Shown: positions 1 to 10,262, counted from the first letter of the stretch. The stretch is 64,000 nt of DNA from Amoebidium appalachense (GCA_963693365.1 CAVNZM010000007.1:3658001-3722000), one strand, 5' to 3'. A program made the numbers and translations. The notes: a model not told the origin generated them from the letters alone.

Positions 1-372
1 CTCAGGCCTGGGTAGACAGGGCGGCGCGGTTGAGACCACGTCGGTGAAGTGTCAAGGAACTTGGAGCGCGATTGCAGAACCAAGGGTGGAGGACGGTTTG
101 GCGTGACGGAGAGAAACCAGGACGGAGCTGGAAGGAGTGCAAGCTGGAATTTGAACTTGCGAGGATGTCACGGGTGTCAAGGCGTGGCAAAAGCTCTTGT
201 CAAGATGAGTCAGATCTTGTCAAGAGGAGTCACGTGGGACCGGTTACGGACGGACGCCGGGGATGGATGTACACAGCCTCAGCACCAAGATGCATGAGGA
301 GCTGACCACAGCTATGATGTGTACCAGGAATTTAACGATCGCTAGGTCTAGGTGTGTGTAGGGAGCGTGCAT

Positions 373-386
373 CTGGGCCCATAACC
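373..386 (-). other. Primer-binding site for a half-tRNA-iMet primer
   Basis: The minus strand reads GGTTATGGGCCCAG directly after the LTR end. This is complementary to the anticodon arm of initiator tRNA-Met (CTGGGCCCATAACC). It is the same priming site used by Drosophila copia, where the primer is an internal tRNA fragment and not its 3' end. Confidence 0.75.
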
Positions 387-1321
387 TGTTAAATTCTATA
401 AGTATTTAGGATGTAAGCAGAGACACAGTGGTGCAGTGTGAAAACACCACAGACACACACAACAACAAAACACGGAACGATCGGAGCAGTGTACACAACA
501 GACATCAATGTTTAGACACGACTGAACTCAATTTATTTTGATCGCTAATAAATACCTGAAATTCCCTTAAGTTAAATCCATACATGATTTCCGACCAGTC
601 GGAAATCAGATCTATGTCTAAAATAACCAATCATAATTAACTGATTATTTCCCGGATAGATCCGGAGACGCGGGAACACACACCATAGGTCACAGCTATA
701 AGAAAGAAAAGAGGTGAAGAGTAACGAGGAAAGAGGTGGTGTTTCTAACCTATCATCGGCTACAAAGACTCAGACATTTTCTGACTAAGTCCACTGATTG
801 GATATAGTACGGCAACACACAAAACAAAAGTGGTTGACTAAGCTATGAATCATACCTGACAAGCTAAAGTGTAACCTAAGTGTTTTTCTACCAATCAAAA
901 CATAACGAGTAATATAAATCTACTCAACGTATATTAGTGAGAGAGAAATATAATTAAATGAAAGGAAACAAGAGAAGAAAGAAAGAGAAAAGAAAAGACG
1001 AAGAAAGAGGAAAAAGAAAAGAAAGCAGGACAGAAAACACGAACAGCAAAACACAGTTATAACCGAAGATATTCATGTACACATAACATGTACACGTGTC
1101 TCCCTCACTGGGTAGACTCGTGTACCTATAATCAGTTGCTGTAATCGATATCTAAACACACGAATATAGCCGACACAACACGATTACAAGTACTCAAATA
1201 CACTGGAGATCGATGTCATAATTTACGTACAAGGAGCACATCTTTTTCATTAAGTAAATGAATGAAAACATAACACGAACTGAGAAGATCTTACAATATG
1301 TAAATACTACGTATTATAACA
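387..1321 (-). repeat. copia #1 LTR (935 bp)
   Basis: The stretch is AT-rich and begins TGTTA and ends TAACA on the plus strand. Its internal layout resembles the other copia LTR in this window (11,340-12,047): a CACA/ACAAAAC-rich stretch near the left end, a 'gaactcaatttatttt' segment, and a purine-rich AAAGAAAG block near 960-1030. The two LTRs are clearly diverged. The boundaries rest on the terminal inverted repeat and the adjacent primer site, because the second LTR lies outside the window. Confidence 0.65.
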
Positions 1322-1652
1322 CTGGTGGTGCCATGCCCAAGCTGCGGTGCAGGCTGTTGACGGCGGAGACGATGCTGGGCATGGTCCGGGCTTGCACCGC
1401 ACGCATGGCGCACCAGGCAAGGAACAGCTGCACTTGGGCTGGGCAGGCTGGCAGGTAGCCACCATCAGGATTGCGGCAGTCCATTGCGTAGATGAAGTCG
1501 ATAAACTGGCGCTGGTAGGACGAGTAGGAGGACTCCGTGCTGTCGCCCACTGACAGCCGAGTGATGGTGCGGGCCACCTCCGGGACACGGGCCAAAACCT
1601 CGGGGGTGAACCACTGGGCAAGCCTACCATGGTCGCCACCAAAGGGGAGCAA
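1322..1652 (-). pseudogene. Tyrosine recombinase, N-terminal fragment (DIRS element)
   Basis: This is an open stretch of about 110 codons. It has the alpha-helical core-binding layout of tyrosine recombinases: a 'STESSYSSYQRQFIDF' helix, then 'PAQVQLFLAWCAM' and a 'SIVSAVNSLHRSLG' helix. The catalytic R-H-R-Y domain that should follow is absent because the reading frame runs into the copia LTR at 1321. A pyrimidine tract ending in CAG lies just upstream (around 1660), so an intron before this exon is possible. Identification rests on layout and on the neighbouring DIRS genes. Confidence 0.6.
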
Positions 1653-1775
1653 GCCACCTGCAGGGACAGAGCTGGGTGAGCATCATGCCTAGAGTCCCAG
1701 GGGGGGGGGGGGGGGGGGGTAAAGGCAACGAGCGGGGTGGGCGGCAGGCAAGCGGGTGCACAGGCAGGCAAACAA

Positions 1776-1817
<42 letters not shown>

Positions 1818-2035
1818 AGCTAAAGGGCAGAGGATGCATGCAGCGCTGGCAGGGAGGTCGGGGGAAGGGGAGGGGGGTATGCGCGCACAAGCCGCGGTGT
1901 AGGCGTGCGTGTGTGTGCGCTAGTGTGTGGGTGTGTATGAGCATGTGTGTGTAACACCGAGGTTAAGCATGCACGATCGAAGGGGCGGGTGGAGGGGTGG
2001 CAGGGTGGGGTTGGGGGGGGGTTGGGGGAGGGGAA

Positions 2036-2078
<43 letters not shown>

Positions 2079-2370
2079 GACACGCCACAAGCAGTTGGCA
2101 CTGCGGGCCAGCACAGAACAAAGAGGCACACCGTGTGTACACCGTAAGACCGTAATGTATTGTCCCAAACACTCCACCGGGTGAGTGAGGGAATCCGAGC
2201 GAATTCGTGTAGTGGGGGGGGGGCCGGCCCCGGCCGCCACTGCAGACCATGACTCGTGCGATATACAAAGTGGGAAGGGGGGAAGGGGGGGTGTCGGTGC
2301 CCCCCACAGCCCACACGCCAAGCCCAATACGAAGGCAAAGGAACAGGGGAGGGGGCTCGGCCCAGCCCCA
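1653..2370 (-). other. Spacer between DIRS RNase H and recombinase, with poly-G tracts
   Basis: No coding homology is visible here. The stretch contains pure or nearly pure G runs at 1701-1720, 1779-1816 and 2039-2075 and a G-rich segment at 1990-2040. Reading frames across it encode only poly-proline or poly-glycine. It may contain an intron of the recombinase gene, but no clear donor site was found. Confidence 0.5.
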
Positions 2371-3915
2371 TCACGAGAGAGGGGCAGCAAACCACCCCGC
2401 TAGCCACACAGGCACGGGTGTTGGGACTGGTGCGTGCCACGGGTGCAGCCGGTCGAAAGTGGCCCACTGTGCTCGCGAGATGGCATCCGCAATCGAGTTT
2501 TCCACGCCAGGGATGTGCTTGGCCGAGACCAGCACCGTGTAGCGCATTTCCATCAGCGTGATGAGACGCAGCACCCGGGCAATGGCAGGGACGGGGGAGT
2601 GACGGGACGCGATCGTAGATACTGCACCGTCGTTATCGGTGAGCACGCGTATGTGGCTGTTGCGACAGCTGGGACCCCAACAGGCCAGGGCCACGGCAAT
2701 GCCAGCCAGCTCAAACAGCACGGAAGCCCACACATCTCCGCCAGCAATGACCGTGCGCCAATGGTCCGTCCATGCTAGGTGAAACCACGCTTGACCCCAG
2801 TAGCCACCGCATCCTATGCTGCCGGCCGCATCTGTGGTGAACATGTGATGCACGGGGGGGGTAAGCACACGTATGCCGTTCCACTCGGGGAGGAACTCCG
2901 ACCACAGCACAACGTCGGCTCGTGCGTCGGCGCAGACACGGATGTGGTGGTGGGGCCCTAGGCCGGCCCTCTCAGCCTCCGCCAGCAGATGAAGCAAGCG
3001 TTGAAGAAAGGCACGGGCACGCCCCAGCGCCACAACCTGAGCACACCACATGAGCTTGCCGCACAGGGACCGTAGGTCTCGAACAGTGGCCTTGGTGCGA
3101 CCCCGCCAATCGGCTAGCAGGGCCCGGAGCTCGGTCAGCTTGACGGCAGGTAAGCGGGCCTCCATGCGCAGAGTGTCCCACTCGAGCCCAGAGTAGATGA
3201 GCGTGTGTGAGGGCAGCTGCACTTTGTCGTCGGCAAGCGTAACACCCACCTTCGAGCACACCCACCGAAACACCAGCATGTTGAAGGCGCACTCTTGCAG
3301 CGTACGGCCGCCGAAAAAAGAAGTCGTCCACAAAATGCTGTGTCTCTGTGGCGTTGAGGGCGTGGGCGAAGTGCTGCAGGGCCTGAGCTATGCGTTCCCA
3401 GAACGCTGGGCTGGACCGCAAGCCAAACGGTAGGCGGGTCTCCACATAGAACGCGCCTAGCAGCTGGAACGACAGCAGTGGCTGGTCGTCTGGGTGCACC
3501 GGGCCGTGACGAAAGCCACCCTTCACGTCGTATGCCCCGAGGAAGCAGCCCTGGCTGAGCCGAGCTACTGTTTGCATCACCGTGCGGATGGTGATGTACT
3601 CCAGCTGATCCGGGTAATCGACCCCATCGTTGATACTGGAGCCACGCGGGAAGGAAAGGTCGTGGATGCGGCGGACGCCCGTGCCGCCCTTTTTGGGAAC
3701 TGCCCCGAGGGGCGAGGATACAAAATAAGGATAAAGGGCCACCATCTCGTCGCGGGTGAAGGGGCCCAGGATGTGGCCGCATGCCACTTCCTTCGCAATG
3801 TCGGCTGCAAGCTGCTCACGGGCCGCCAGCGCGGACGGGTGGTTTCGGCCCACCCGGGTGACCCGCTCGCCGAAGTAACCGACTGAGAAGCCCAGCTCTA
3901 ATTCGCGGAGCAGAG
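2371..3915 (-). pseudogene. DIRS reverse transcriptase and RNase H (main part)
   Basis: From 3915 leftwards the frame shows the RT palm, with 'GVRRIHDLSFPRGSSIND', 'GAYDVKGGF', 'LPFGLRSSPAFWERI' and a catalytic VDD motif at about 3333. A T6 run at 3313-3318 carries a one-base shift, after which the frame continues through thumb and RNase H. The RNase H residues are visible as 'TTDAAGSIGCGGYW', 'FELAGIAVAL', 'LTDNDGAVS' and 'ENSIADAISR' (Asp, Glu, Asp, Asp), and the frame ends at 2371. The first part of the gene lies on the far side of the inserted LTR element (7835-7555). RT followed directly by RNase H, with no integrase, fits DIRS elements. Confidence 0.85.
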
Positions 3916-3920
3916 CCTGC

Positions 3921-4400
3921 TGTAAACAGTTGGACTAGTTGGGATAAGGCAGAGAACAACTGAATCAGAATAAAGACAGAGAACGGGTAGAAAGGCACAC
4001 GCGGCCAAGTTGCTTTTACTATGGGCCGACTCAGTCTGTCTCAGACTTCACTGATGTGATCCCCGTACTGGGACGGCTTTCTTATATAGCCCCCAGGTTT
4101 CGGATCAAGGCCCAGGATTGGTTCATCCGCGGCCAGCGCGGGTGGCAACATGCCATTCGTGATTCTGGTGCGGTCCGAGCCAGTCAGACCTTTGTCCTAT
4201 TTATGCAAACCTCTTATTGGTTCACTTCGTTTATGTGGTATGCAGCTGAAGAACCATATATGGTTCAATTCTTAGGTCAGAGTGAGTCCTATTGGTGCGG
4301 ACATAATATTTATGTGATATTCATGACAAAGCACGAATCGTGTGCTAGTAGATCACATTCTTTAGTAAACATGTACAGTTCATGTGTACAGTTGTTTACA
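3921..4400 (-). repeat. LTR (3' copy) of the compact LTR element
   Basis: This LTR is 480 bp, starts TGTAAACAGTTGG and ends GTTGTTTACA. By eye it is the same as 7070-7549. It is bordered on the left by the target duplication CCTGC and on the right, inside the element, by the polypurine tract on the minus strand. Confidence 0.93.
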
Positions 4401-7069
4401 CTCCCCCCCTTGTCGGGAGCCTGGTGGTGTCGTTAGACAAGCAAACCACCAGGCTGAGAGGCGATAAACAACCTTCAGCGAGAATTCTTGTGTGTGCCGA
4501 GCTGCTGGACAGAACAGAGCAAGGACGGTGGAATAGAGTTGTGCACGTCTATGAGCACTTCTTCATTTGCCAAAACGTAAATTCATGCAGCATTCTTCTG
4601 TGATTTCATTTTCGTGGCGAAGATTGTTGCAGAGTGTGCGTGCGAATAATTCGCTAAGCCTTCGTCTCTGTGCTTGGCTTTTCTGTAGAAGTAGTATTTT
4701 CCTTTTTGGGAATTTTTCCTTTTTAGGATACTCCCGCAGATTCGTTTTCAATTGCGAGTAATTTGGTTGTGTGGATGAATGATCATACCAAACATTCGAT
4801 AATGAATATAACTCGAGCCTTAGGTCACTTCGTAGCTCAGGTAGTGGTGGATAGCTTCAAGGCTTAGCCGCTGCTCCTTATCCCGGTTCTACCTTAAGAC
4901 TGTAAGGCGAGTCACCATGGCCGGAAAAGCCACTTCTTTCATGAACAAAGAGCACTTCTTTCCTTTCAGCTTTAACCCTGCATCATCGGAGCTGGGAAAA
5001 ACAGAATAAAAATGCCCAAGTGTTCTTCGTTGGGCGACATAAAGAAATATATCAGCCCGTCAGAATTCGAACCAGTAAAAACCCGGTTCATAATTCATAA
5101 GAAGAGGGTAGGCAAAGCAAACCTTCTTCAGAAAACACATGCTTTCATTCGTGAGCAGTTTTCGTATCCCATTTGCCAGCCATTTTTCGTTGAGCAGGGG
5201 GATAATCATTCCAGGCATAATACATTCTTCTGGAGGCTTGGCCTAAAAAGAAAAGTCGTCAGAGTCGCCCTTTCTTTTGTAAGCAACTTCGTGAGCGCGC
5301 TTCGTGTTTTCATATCCTCCAGTGCAGGTCTGGATGGTGCCCCATCCTCTGCTTCATTTGTAGGTGGCCCTACTGTAGGTTCTGTTCGTTGTGTGGAATA
5401 CCAAAACCATTCGTATTCGTGGAACTGCTTTGTGCTGTGCTTGCTTTCGTGTTGGTGTTCATGTAGTTACCCCATTCACACACCTACTACTTTCATACAT
5501 CAGACGTAAGTAGCTGCCTGGGGGGTGTGTGGTTCGTGTTCGTGGCATTCTTCTGTTCCTTCGTGAGAAGAATATTCGTTTTAGCAGAGGTGCCCAATAA
5601 GGCAGCTTGTGGGGTTGTCTCCCGCATGTGCCCATTGGTGGGGTATGCACGTGCTAAATTGTTACAGTGTCATCATATTGCAAGGGAATAACATGGTCAC
5701 CTCCGTACCAGGGCCTAGGTACACATGATGGTCCGATGTGTTAGTCAACAACACCTTGCATTCGTATTCGTATTCGTCTTCCACGTCACTTTCTTCAGTA
5801 GTGAAGGAGGGTATTCGTAATTCGAAACTGAAAGGCTTCCAGCCAAAATACTGACACTGTATGCTGGGGTTGTGAGGGAACGGTGCCCATACCACATTCT
5901 TTTGTTCTGGTGGGGGTGTGCCGGCAGCTAGTGCAAGGCTTGACAGTGTAATTGGTATGTTACACAGTATTGCCACAGACGGGCATTCACCTTAAAATTC
6001 GTACCCAACACCTTCTTTGTTTTTCACATGCATGAACAAAAGTTCTGCATCGACTTTATTACATGCCTTTTGTGCACCAAGAGTGCAAATTCGTTAGGGC
6101 GTGGCACCAGGAAGGGCCGCCATACATGAGGCATATGTTCGTAATGTGTTTAGGCATGCCAGCATACATTCATGCGCATGTTGTGCATCCTGTGCGCTAA
6201 ACTATGGGGCATGCTGTATTCGAAAACAGCAAGAAATTCGAAGCATGCATGCAAAACTACTTTCACAGCACCTTATGTCCTCAATGCTATAGGAACAGCG
6301 ACTATCTTCTTCTTTAAATGCATTCGTGCTGAAAGTGGCCGTGCATCTGGCTTGCGAGTGTGGAGGTGCATGCGGTGGCATGGACACGATGACAGTGTGC
6401 AATAGCGCAATGCACGCAAGGGCAACGGTTTTCTTTTCTTCGTAACATAGAGGGGGCTGTGTGCATTGCAACCCAAGCAGTGTTGTGCATTCGTTCTTTC
6501 ATTTTCGTATTTCCATTTCATTTTGCTTTCGTTTTTCGTTTTTTGTCGTTTGATAACTTCGTTACTTTGTTTTGTTTTGTGTTGCATTCATTTCGTATTT
6601 CCTCTATGCATTCGTTTGTCGTTCATTCTTTATTTCATTGTGTATTCGTGATGGTTCGTTTTTCGTTGGTTCATTGCTTCGTTAGCAATTCTTTATTCGA
6701 TTGTTCGTGTATTCGTTGTTTCGTTGTGTATTCGTTTTTCTTCACATTTTTGATGTGTCGTAGCAAAAGAAGTTTTACATGCTTTCAATTCTTTCCGTGT
6801 AGGTGGGCTGGCCACTTCAAACTTGTCGGTGTATATATTCTAAGCCGGACAAGGAAAGATGTGCCTATCATCGGGGTAATAAGGATTGTGATCGGCCATG
6901 GGAGATTCTTGAGCTGATTGAAAGATGTGAGATTCTTGAACTGATTGAAAGATGTGAGATTCGAAGGATGCGAGATTCTTGAACTGCGCGGTCGCCAATG
7001 TAAACAGTTGCCGCGGTCGCCAATGTAAACAGTTGGCAATGTAAAACAGTGTCCTGCCGCGGTCGCCAA
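4401..7069 (-). other. Internal region of the compact LTR element, no known protein
   Basis: About 2.7 kb with no retroviral-type enzyme. It is unusually rich in the pentamer TTCGT, especially between 5,030 and 5,830 and between 6,480 and 6,760. The longest notable minus-strand frame (5976-5662, 104 codons) ends in a stretch containing 'LLTNTSDHHVYLGPGTEV' and preceded by an acidic segment. That tail vaguely resembles the beta-strand/loop of a dUTPase, but I do not regard this as an identification. A 165-codon plus-strand frame (5012-5509) has no features I recognise. Confidence 0.5.
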
Positions 7070-7082
7070 TGTAAACAGTTGG
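6996..7082 (-). repeat. Tandem partial copies of the LTR end / primer-site junction
   Basis: The segment 'gcggtcgccaatgtaaacag' occurs three times in succession before and across the 5' LTR boundary, with a truncated fourth piece ('ggcaatgtaaaacagt'). Each copy contains the LTR tip TGTAAACAG and the adjoining primer site TTGGCGACCGC on the minus strand. This is a small direct array made of the LTR-PBS junction itself. Confidence 0.85.
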
Positions 7083-7549
7083 ACTAGTTGGGATAAGGCA
7101 GAGAACAACTGAATCAGAATAAAGACAGAGAACGGGTAGAAAGGCACACGCGGCCAAGTTGCTTTTACTATGGGCCGACTCAGTCTGTCTCAGACTTCAC
7201 TGATGTGATCCCCGTACTGGGACGGCTTTCTTATATAGCCCCCAGGTTTCGGATCAAGGCCCAGGATTGGTTCATCCGCGGCCAGCGCGGGTGGCAACAT
7301 GCCATTCGTGATTCTGGTGCGGTCCGAGCCAGTCAGACCTTTGTCCTATTTATGCAAACCTCTTATTGGTTCACTTCGTTTATGTGGTATGCAGCTGAAG
7401 AACCATATATGGTTCAATTCTTAGGTCAGAGTGAGTCCTATTGGTGCGGACATAATATTTATGTGATATTCATGACAAAGCACGAATCGTGTGCTAGTAG
7501 ATCACATTCTTTAGTAAACATGTACAGTTCATGTGTACAGTTGTTTACA
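7070..7549 (-). repeat. LTR (5' copy) of the compact LTR element
   Basis: This is the second LTR, with the same 480-bp length as 3921-4400 and no difference seen by eye. It is followed on the right by the target duplication CCTGC (7550-7554) and then by the interrupted DIRS reading frame. Transcription on the minus strand would start in this copy. Confidence 0.93.
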
Positions 7550-7554
7550 CCTGC

Positions 7555-7835
7555 TGAAACGCACTGTCGGGGTGCGGAAACAACTCAAACAAACGGCGGA
7601 AGTTGGGGACAGATACGGTCTGTGGTGGTGCCGCTGGGGGGGGTGACCATGGGCCCCGCAGGGCAACGGAGAGGGCAGGCCCAGCGCTGACGTCAGCCCC
7701 TGCCCGAAAGGGGGCTGGGCCCCCTAAGCCGGGTTGGCCCCCCCTTCCCCCGCCCCGTTGGCTGGGTTGGGAGGGCAGGCGTGTGCGCCGTGCGCCGCTG
7801 AGCCGCACTTCAGGCAGGCGTGCTTGTAGCGGCAA
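7555..7835 (-). pseudogene. DIRS RT gene, 5' part, separated by the LTR insertion
   Basis: The minus-strand frame ends in '...VSVPNFRRLFELFPHPDSAF' next to the target duplication. The frame at 3915 continues with a leucine-rich segment and the 'GFSVGYFGE' motif that precede the RT palm in DIRS elements. Removing the LTR element and one duplication copy would restore continuity. The frame overlaps the end of gag (7724), which is common when pol is expressed by frameshift or reinitiation. Confidence 0.7.
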
Positions 7836-8783
7836 GGGTTGGGTCCCTTACTGGTGCAGCCCTTGGCCGTGTTGAAGCCCCGGCATATCTCATCCGCAGC
7901 AGGGGCCGGGCTGGCGCGAGGGCTGGCTGTGGCCCCCCCAGAGGCAGGCTGCCGGGGTGTGCGGGGAGCGGTGGGTGCCTGGTGCAGGCGGGCACCAGAC
8001 AGGGACACGGCCAGCTGCACAGCGTCGGGTGCGTCGAGTGGGCGGCCAGAGGCAGCGCACGACCGGCGGTGTGCATCCTCCCAGCGCATGATGGCAGCCC
8101 ACTGGTACTCGGGTGCCAACTCAGTGGCCACAAACTCGGCGTGGGCCAGCAGGGCCGTGACGGGGGCGTCGGCGTTGATGCGTAGGCGTAGCAGCTGCAA
8201 GATGCAGCGCAGGTAGGTCTGCAGGTCCGGGCACAGGGCGGACTGGCGCTGGGTGCCAGGCGTCTGCAGCACAACCGTGCCAGCAGGCAGGCCAGGCAGG
8301 GAAACCGGCTGGCGCTGCGTGTGGACAGAAGAGCCCGTGGGCGGCAGCAGGTCGAGTAAAGCGAAATGCTGCATAGGCTCGAAGATGGCAGCCCCCCGGA
8401 CCTCCGGGGACAGGTGGGGGCAGGGTGGGTTCGACTGGCTGCGCTGGCTGGCCCCCCAAACGGCCAGTTGCAGGGCATTGGGCGGCGGAGGCAGCTGGTG
8501 CATGTCGCCGCCCTGAGGGTCCTCCTCACGGGGGCGCTTGTTGGCGTTGCCGGGGGGTTGCTCTACAGCATCCACGGCCCCTGCCGCAGCGGCAGGGGCC
8601 CCGTGACAGGGGGGTTCCTACCGGTTCCGCCCCCGCCAAGGTTGACGAGGTGGGGGAAGGCGCGCAGGAGAAGATCTTGCTGGGAAGGGGGGGCCGGGCT
8701 GGCCTGCAGGGCCTGACGGGTCGCGTTGGCCACCTCAGAAGCAAACATGCGAATGGTCGCTGCCAGCTCAGGGGTCAGGGCAA

Positions 8784-8831
<48 letters not shown>

Positions 8832-8904
8832 CGTCCTGCACAGGAGGGCGCGCCTCCTGCCCTGCCTGTGCTGCAGGGCCATTGTCTGTTGGGTCTACTT
8901 CCAT
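7724..8904 (-). pseudogene. DIRS gag-like protein with C-terminal zinc fingers
   Basis: The likely start is the ATG at 8904. A polyglutamine tract encoded by (CAG)n follows at about 8790-8830. A one-base shift in a C run near 8610-8616 moves the frame, which then continues from about 8580 to the stop at 7724. The C-terminus holds a CCCH-like and a CCHC-like zinc motif in succession ('CRGFNTAKGCTSKGPNPCRY', then 'CLKCGSAAHGAHAC'). This pairing is typical of the gag-like ORF of DIRS elements and probably binds element RNA. Confidence 0.75.
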
Positions 8905-8990
8905 ACTTGAGCCGCCGTGTGCTAGCCACCGAAAACGCAATCGTGCTAACAAAAACCGTACGTGCAGCACACGGCGAAAACGAAGGTGGC

Positions 8991-9780
8991 CTGCATCTGC
9001 AGTGTGCTGCGCCGGAAATACCGGCGCTGGTGGCGCCTGACGTCAGGCGCTGCGCCAGACCGATGTCAGCCGCCGCTGCGGCTGCGCCTGGCGCCGCGGC
9101 CCGTGACGTCATGGGCCGCCCGGCTGCCTGCGCCCGAAGTGATCCGTGAAACATCTTTCATCTGCTGCGCATATGAAACGTACACGATACATGGTTCACG
9201 AGATCTGATTGGCCCTATTCGCACCCATTGATCATCCTCCGGTATTCCATGACTGGTGCAGCGGTAGTCAGTATTACAGCGAACGGCAAAAACGATTCAC
9301 AGTCGCGCCATGTCGGGCTCCCGATCACATCAAAACCATATGTGATCGGTGAACAAGCAGTATGATTCCTTAAAAATAGCAGTTAACTATCCAATAAGAT
9401 CGCCACTCCGGGCTCATCATATAAAATGCAACCAATCAAGATGCGTATTTTGCACATTCCTATTCTCTTAAATTTTAACAACGCACAGGGCCATCGCGAC
9501 CAGGCACAAAACACGACACGTGTTCGTAAACGGCCGTGCGCCGCTGCATCCACACTCCACCACATTTACGCACAAGGGGCGGCATGCACACCATTGCATA
9601 GAGCCAAACGCTGGCAACATGGCCGTGTTTGAGCCGTTGCCGTAGGACTAGTACAACACGAGTTATTAGTTTTGCGACATGGGCACTTTGTCAGGAAAAG
9701 CGAAATTTACTAAAGCGTCAAAAACTCTAGAAAAACATAAGAATACCAATAGGCCGCACGAACTTCATGCTGTCTTCTTC
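8991..9780. other. Presumed DIRS leader/terminal region with palindromes
   Basis: There is no gene. The region 8990-9130 is GC-rich and holds an 18-bp perfect palindrome (9033-9050, GCGCCTGACGTCAGGCGC) and a second TGACGTCA octamer at 9104-9111. A third copy lies inside the gag end (7688-7695). From about 9130 the sequence turns AT-richer with no recognisable feature. Which part is the DIRS terminal repeat cannot be decided without a second copy. Confidence 0.5.
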
Positions 9781-9781
9781 C

Positions 9782-10262
9782 ACCATGACGAGCAGCACCA
9801 ACACCCTGCTCTAGTGTCCTCTACCATGCCGAGCAGCACCAACACCCTGCTCTAGTGTCTTCTACCATGCCGAGCAGCACCATCACCCTGCTCTAGTGTC
9901 TTCTACCATGCCGAGCAGCACCATCACCCTGCTCTAGTGTCTTCTACCATGCCGAGCAGCACCAACACCCTGCTCTAGTCTTCTACCATGCCGAGCAGCA
10001 CCAACACCCTGCTCTAGTGTCTTCTACCATGCCGAGCAGCACCATCACCCTGCTCTAGTGTCTTCTACCATGCCGAGCAGCACCTACACCCTGCTCTAGT
10101 GTCTTCTACCATGCCGAGCAGCACCAATACCCTGCTCTAGTGTCTTCTACCATGCCGAGCAGCACCAACACCCTGCTCTAGTCTTCTACCATGCCGAGCA
10201 GCACCAACACACTGCTCTTCTTTCTTTCTTTTCCACCATGCAGAGCAGCACGAACACACTGC
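9782..10262 (+). repeat. 41-bp minisatellite, 12 units, each holding a 9-codon mini-ORF
   Basis: Twelve head-to-tail units of 41 bp (two of 39 bp) share the core ACCATGCCGAGCAGCACC. Each typical unit reads ATG-CCG-AGC-AGC-ACC-AAC-ACC-CTG-CTC-TAG, a start, eight further codons and a stop. Units differ mainly at the sixth codon (AAC, ATC, TAC or AAT). The first and the last two units are degenerate. The array lies between the DIRS element and a non-LTR tail. Confidence 0.95.

Larger units (their letters stand above)
1..1321 (-). mobile_element. Ty1/copia-type retrotransposon #1, 5' LTR and leader only
   Basis: The element reads leftwards and leaves the window at base 1. Its 5' LTR is 387-1321, with ends TGTTA and TAACA. 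Immediately after it on the minus strand lies a primer-binding site (386-373) that matches the half-tRNA initiator-Met site known from Drosophila copia. Bases 1-372 would be the leader and start of gag, but no gag protein is recognisable in them. The right LTR end abuts the truncated DIRS recombinase reading frame at 1322, so the element is inserted in that gene. The element's other end, and with it the target duplication, is outside the window. Confidence 0.7.
3921..7549 (-). mobile_element. Compact LTR retrotransposon without recognisable gag-pol, inserted in the DIRS RT gene
   Basis: Two 480-bp direct LTRs (3921-4400 and 7070-7549), identical by eye, flank 2669 bp of internal DNA. The LTRs end TGTAAAC and GTTTACA, and the 5-bp target duplication is CCTGC (3916-3920 and 7550-7554). 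On the minus strand a purine tract (AAGGGGGGAG) abuts the 3' LTR at 4401, and a TGG-starting primer site follows the 5' LTR at 7069, so the element reads leftwards. No protease, RT, RNase H or integrase is encoded, which makes it a non-autonomous element. LTR identity and perfect target duplication point to a recent insertion. Confidence 0.9.
1322..8990 (-). mobile_element. DIRS-like tyrosine-recombinase retrotransposon, broken by two insertions
   Basis: In minus-strand order the element carries a gag-like gene with C-terminal zinc fingers (8904-7724), a reverse transcriptase/RNase H gene (start region 7835-7555, remainder 3915-2371) and the N-terminal part of a tyrosine recombinase (1652-1322). 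This gag - RT/RNase H - recombinase order is the DIRS/Ngaro plan. A 3.6-kb LTR element interrupts the RT gene and a copia element truncates the recombinase, so the rest of the DIRS element lies beyond the left edge. Homopolymer frameshifts are also present in gag (about 8610) and RT (3313-3318). The right terminal repeat was not delimited; 8990 is an estimate. Confidence 0.75.

Noticed and set aside
5662-5976. dUTPase-like or gag-like protein in the compact LTR element
   Set aside because: Only one short stretch resembles a dUTPase strand-loop; the other conserved motifs are missing, so it is not called.
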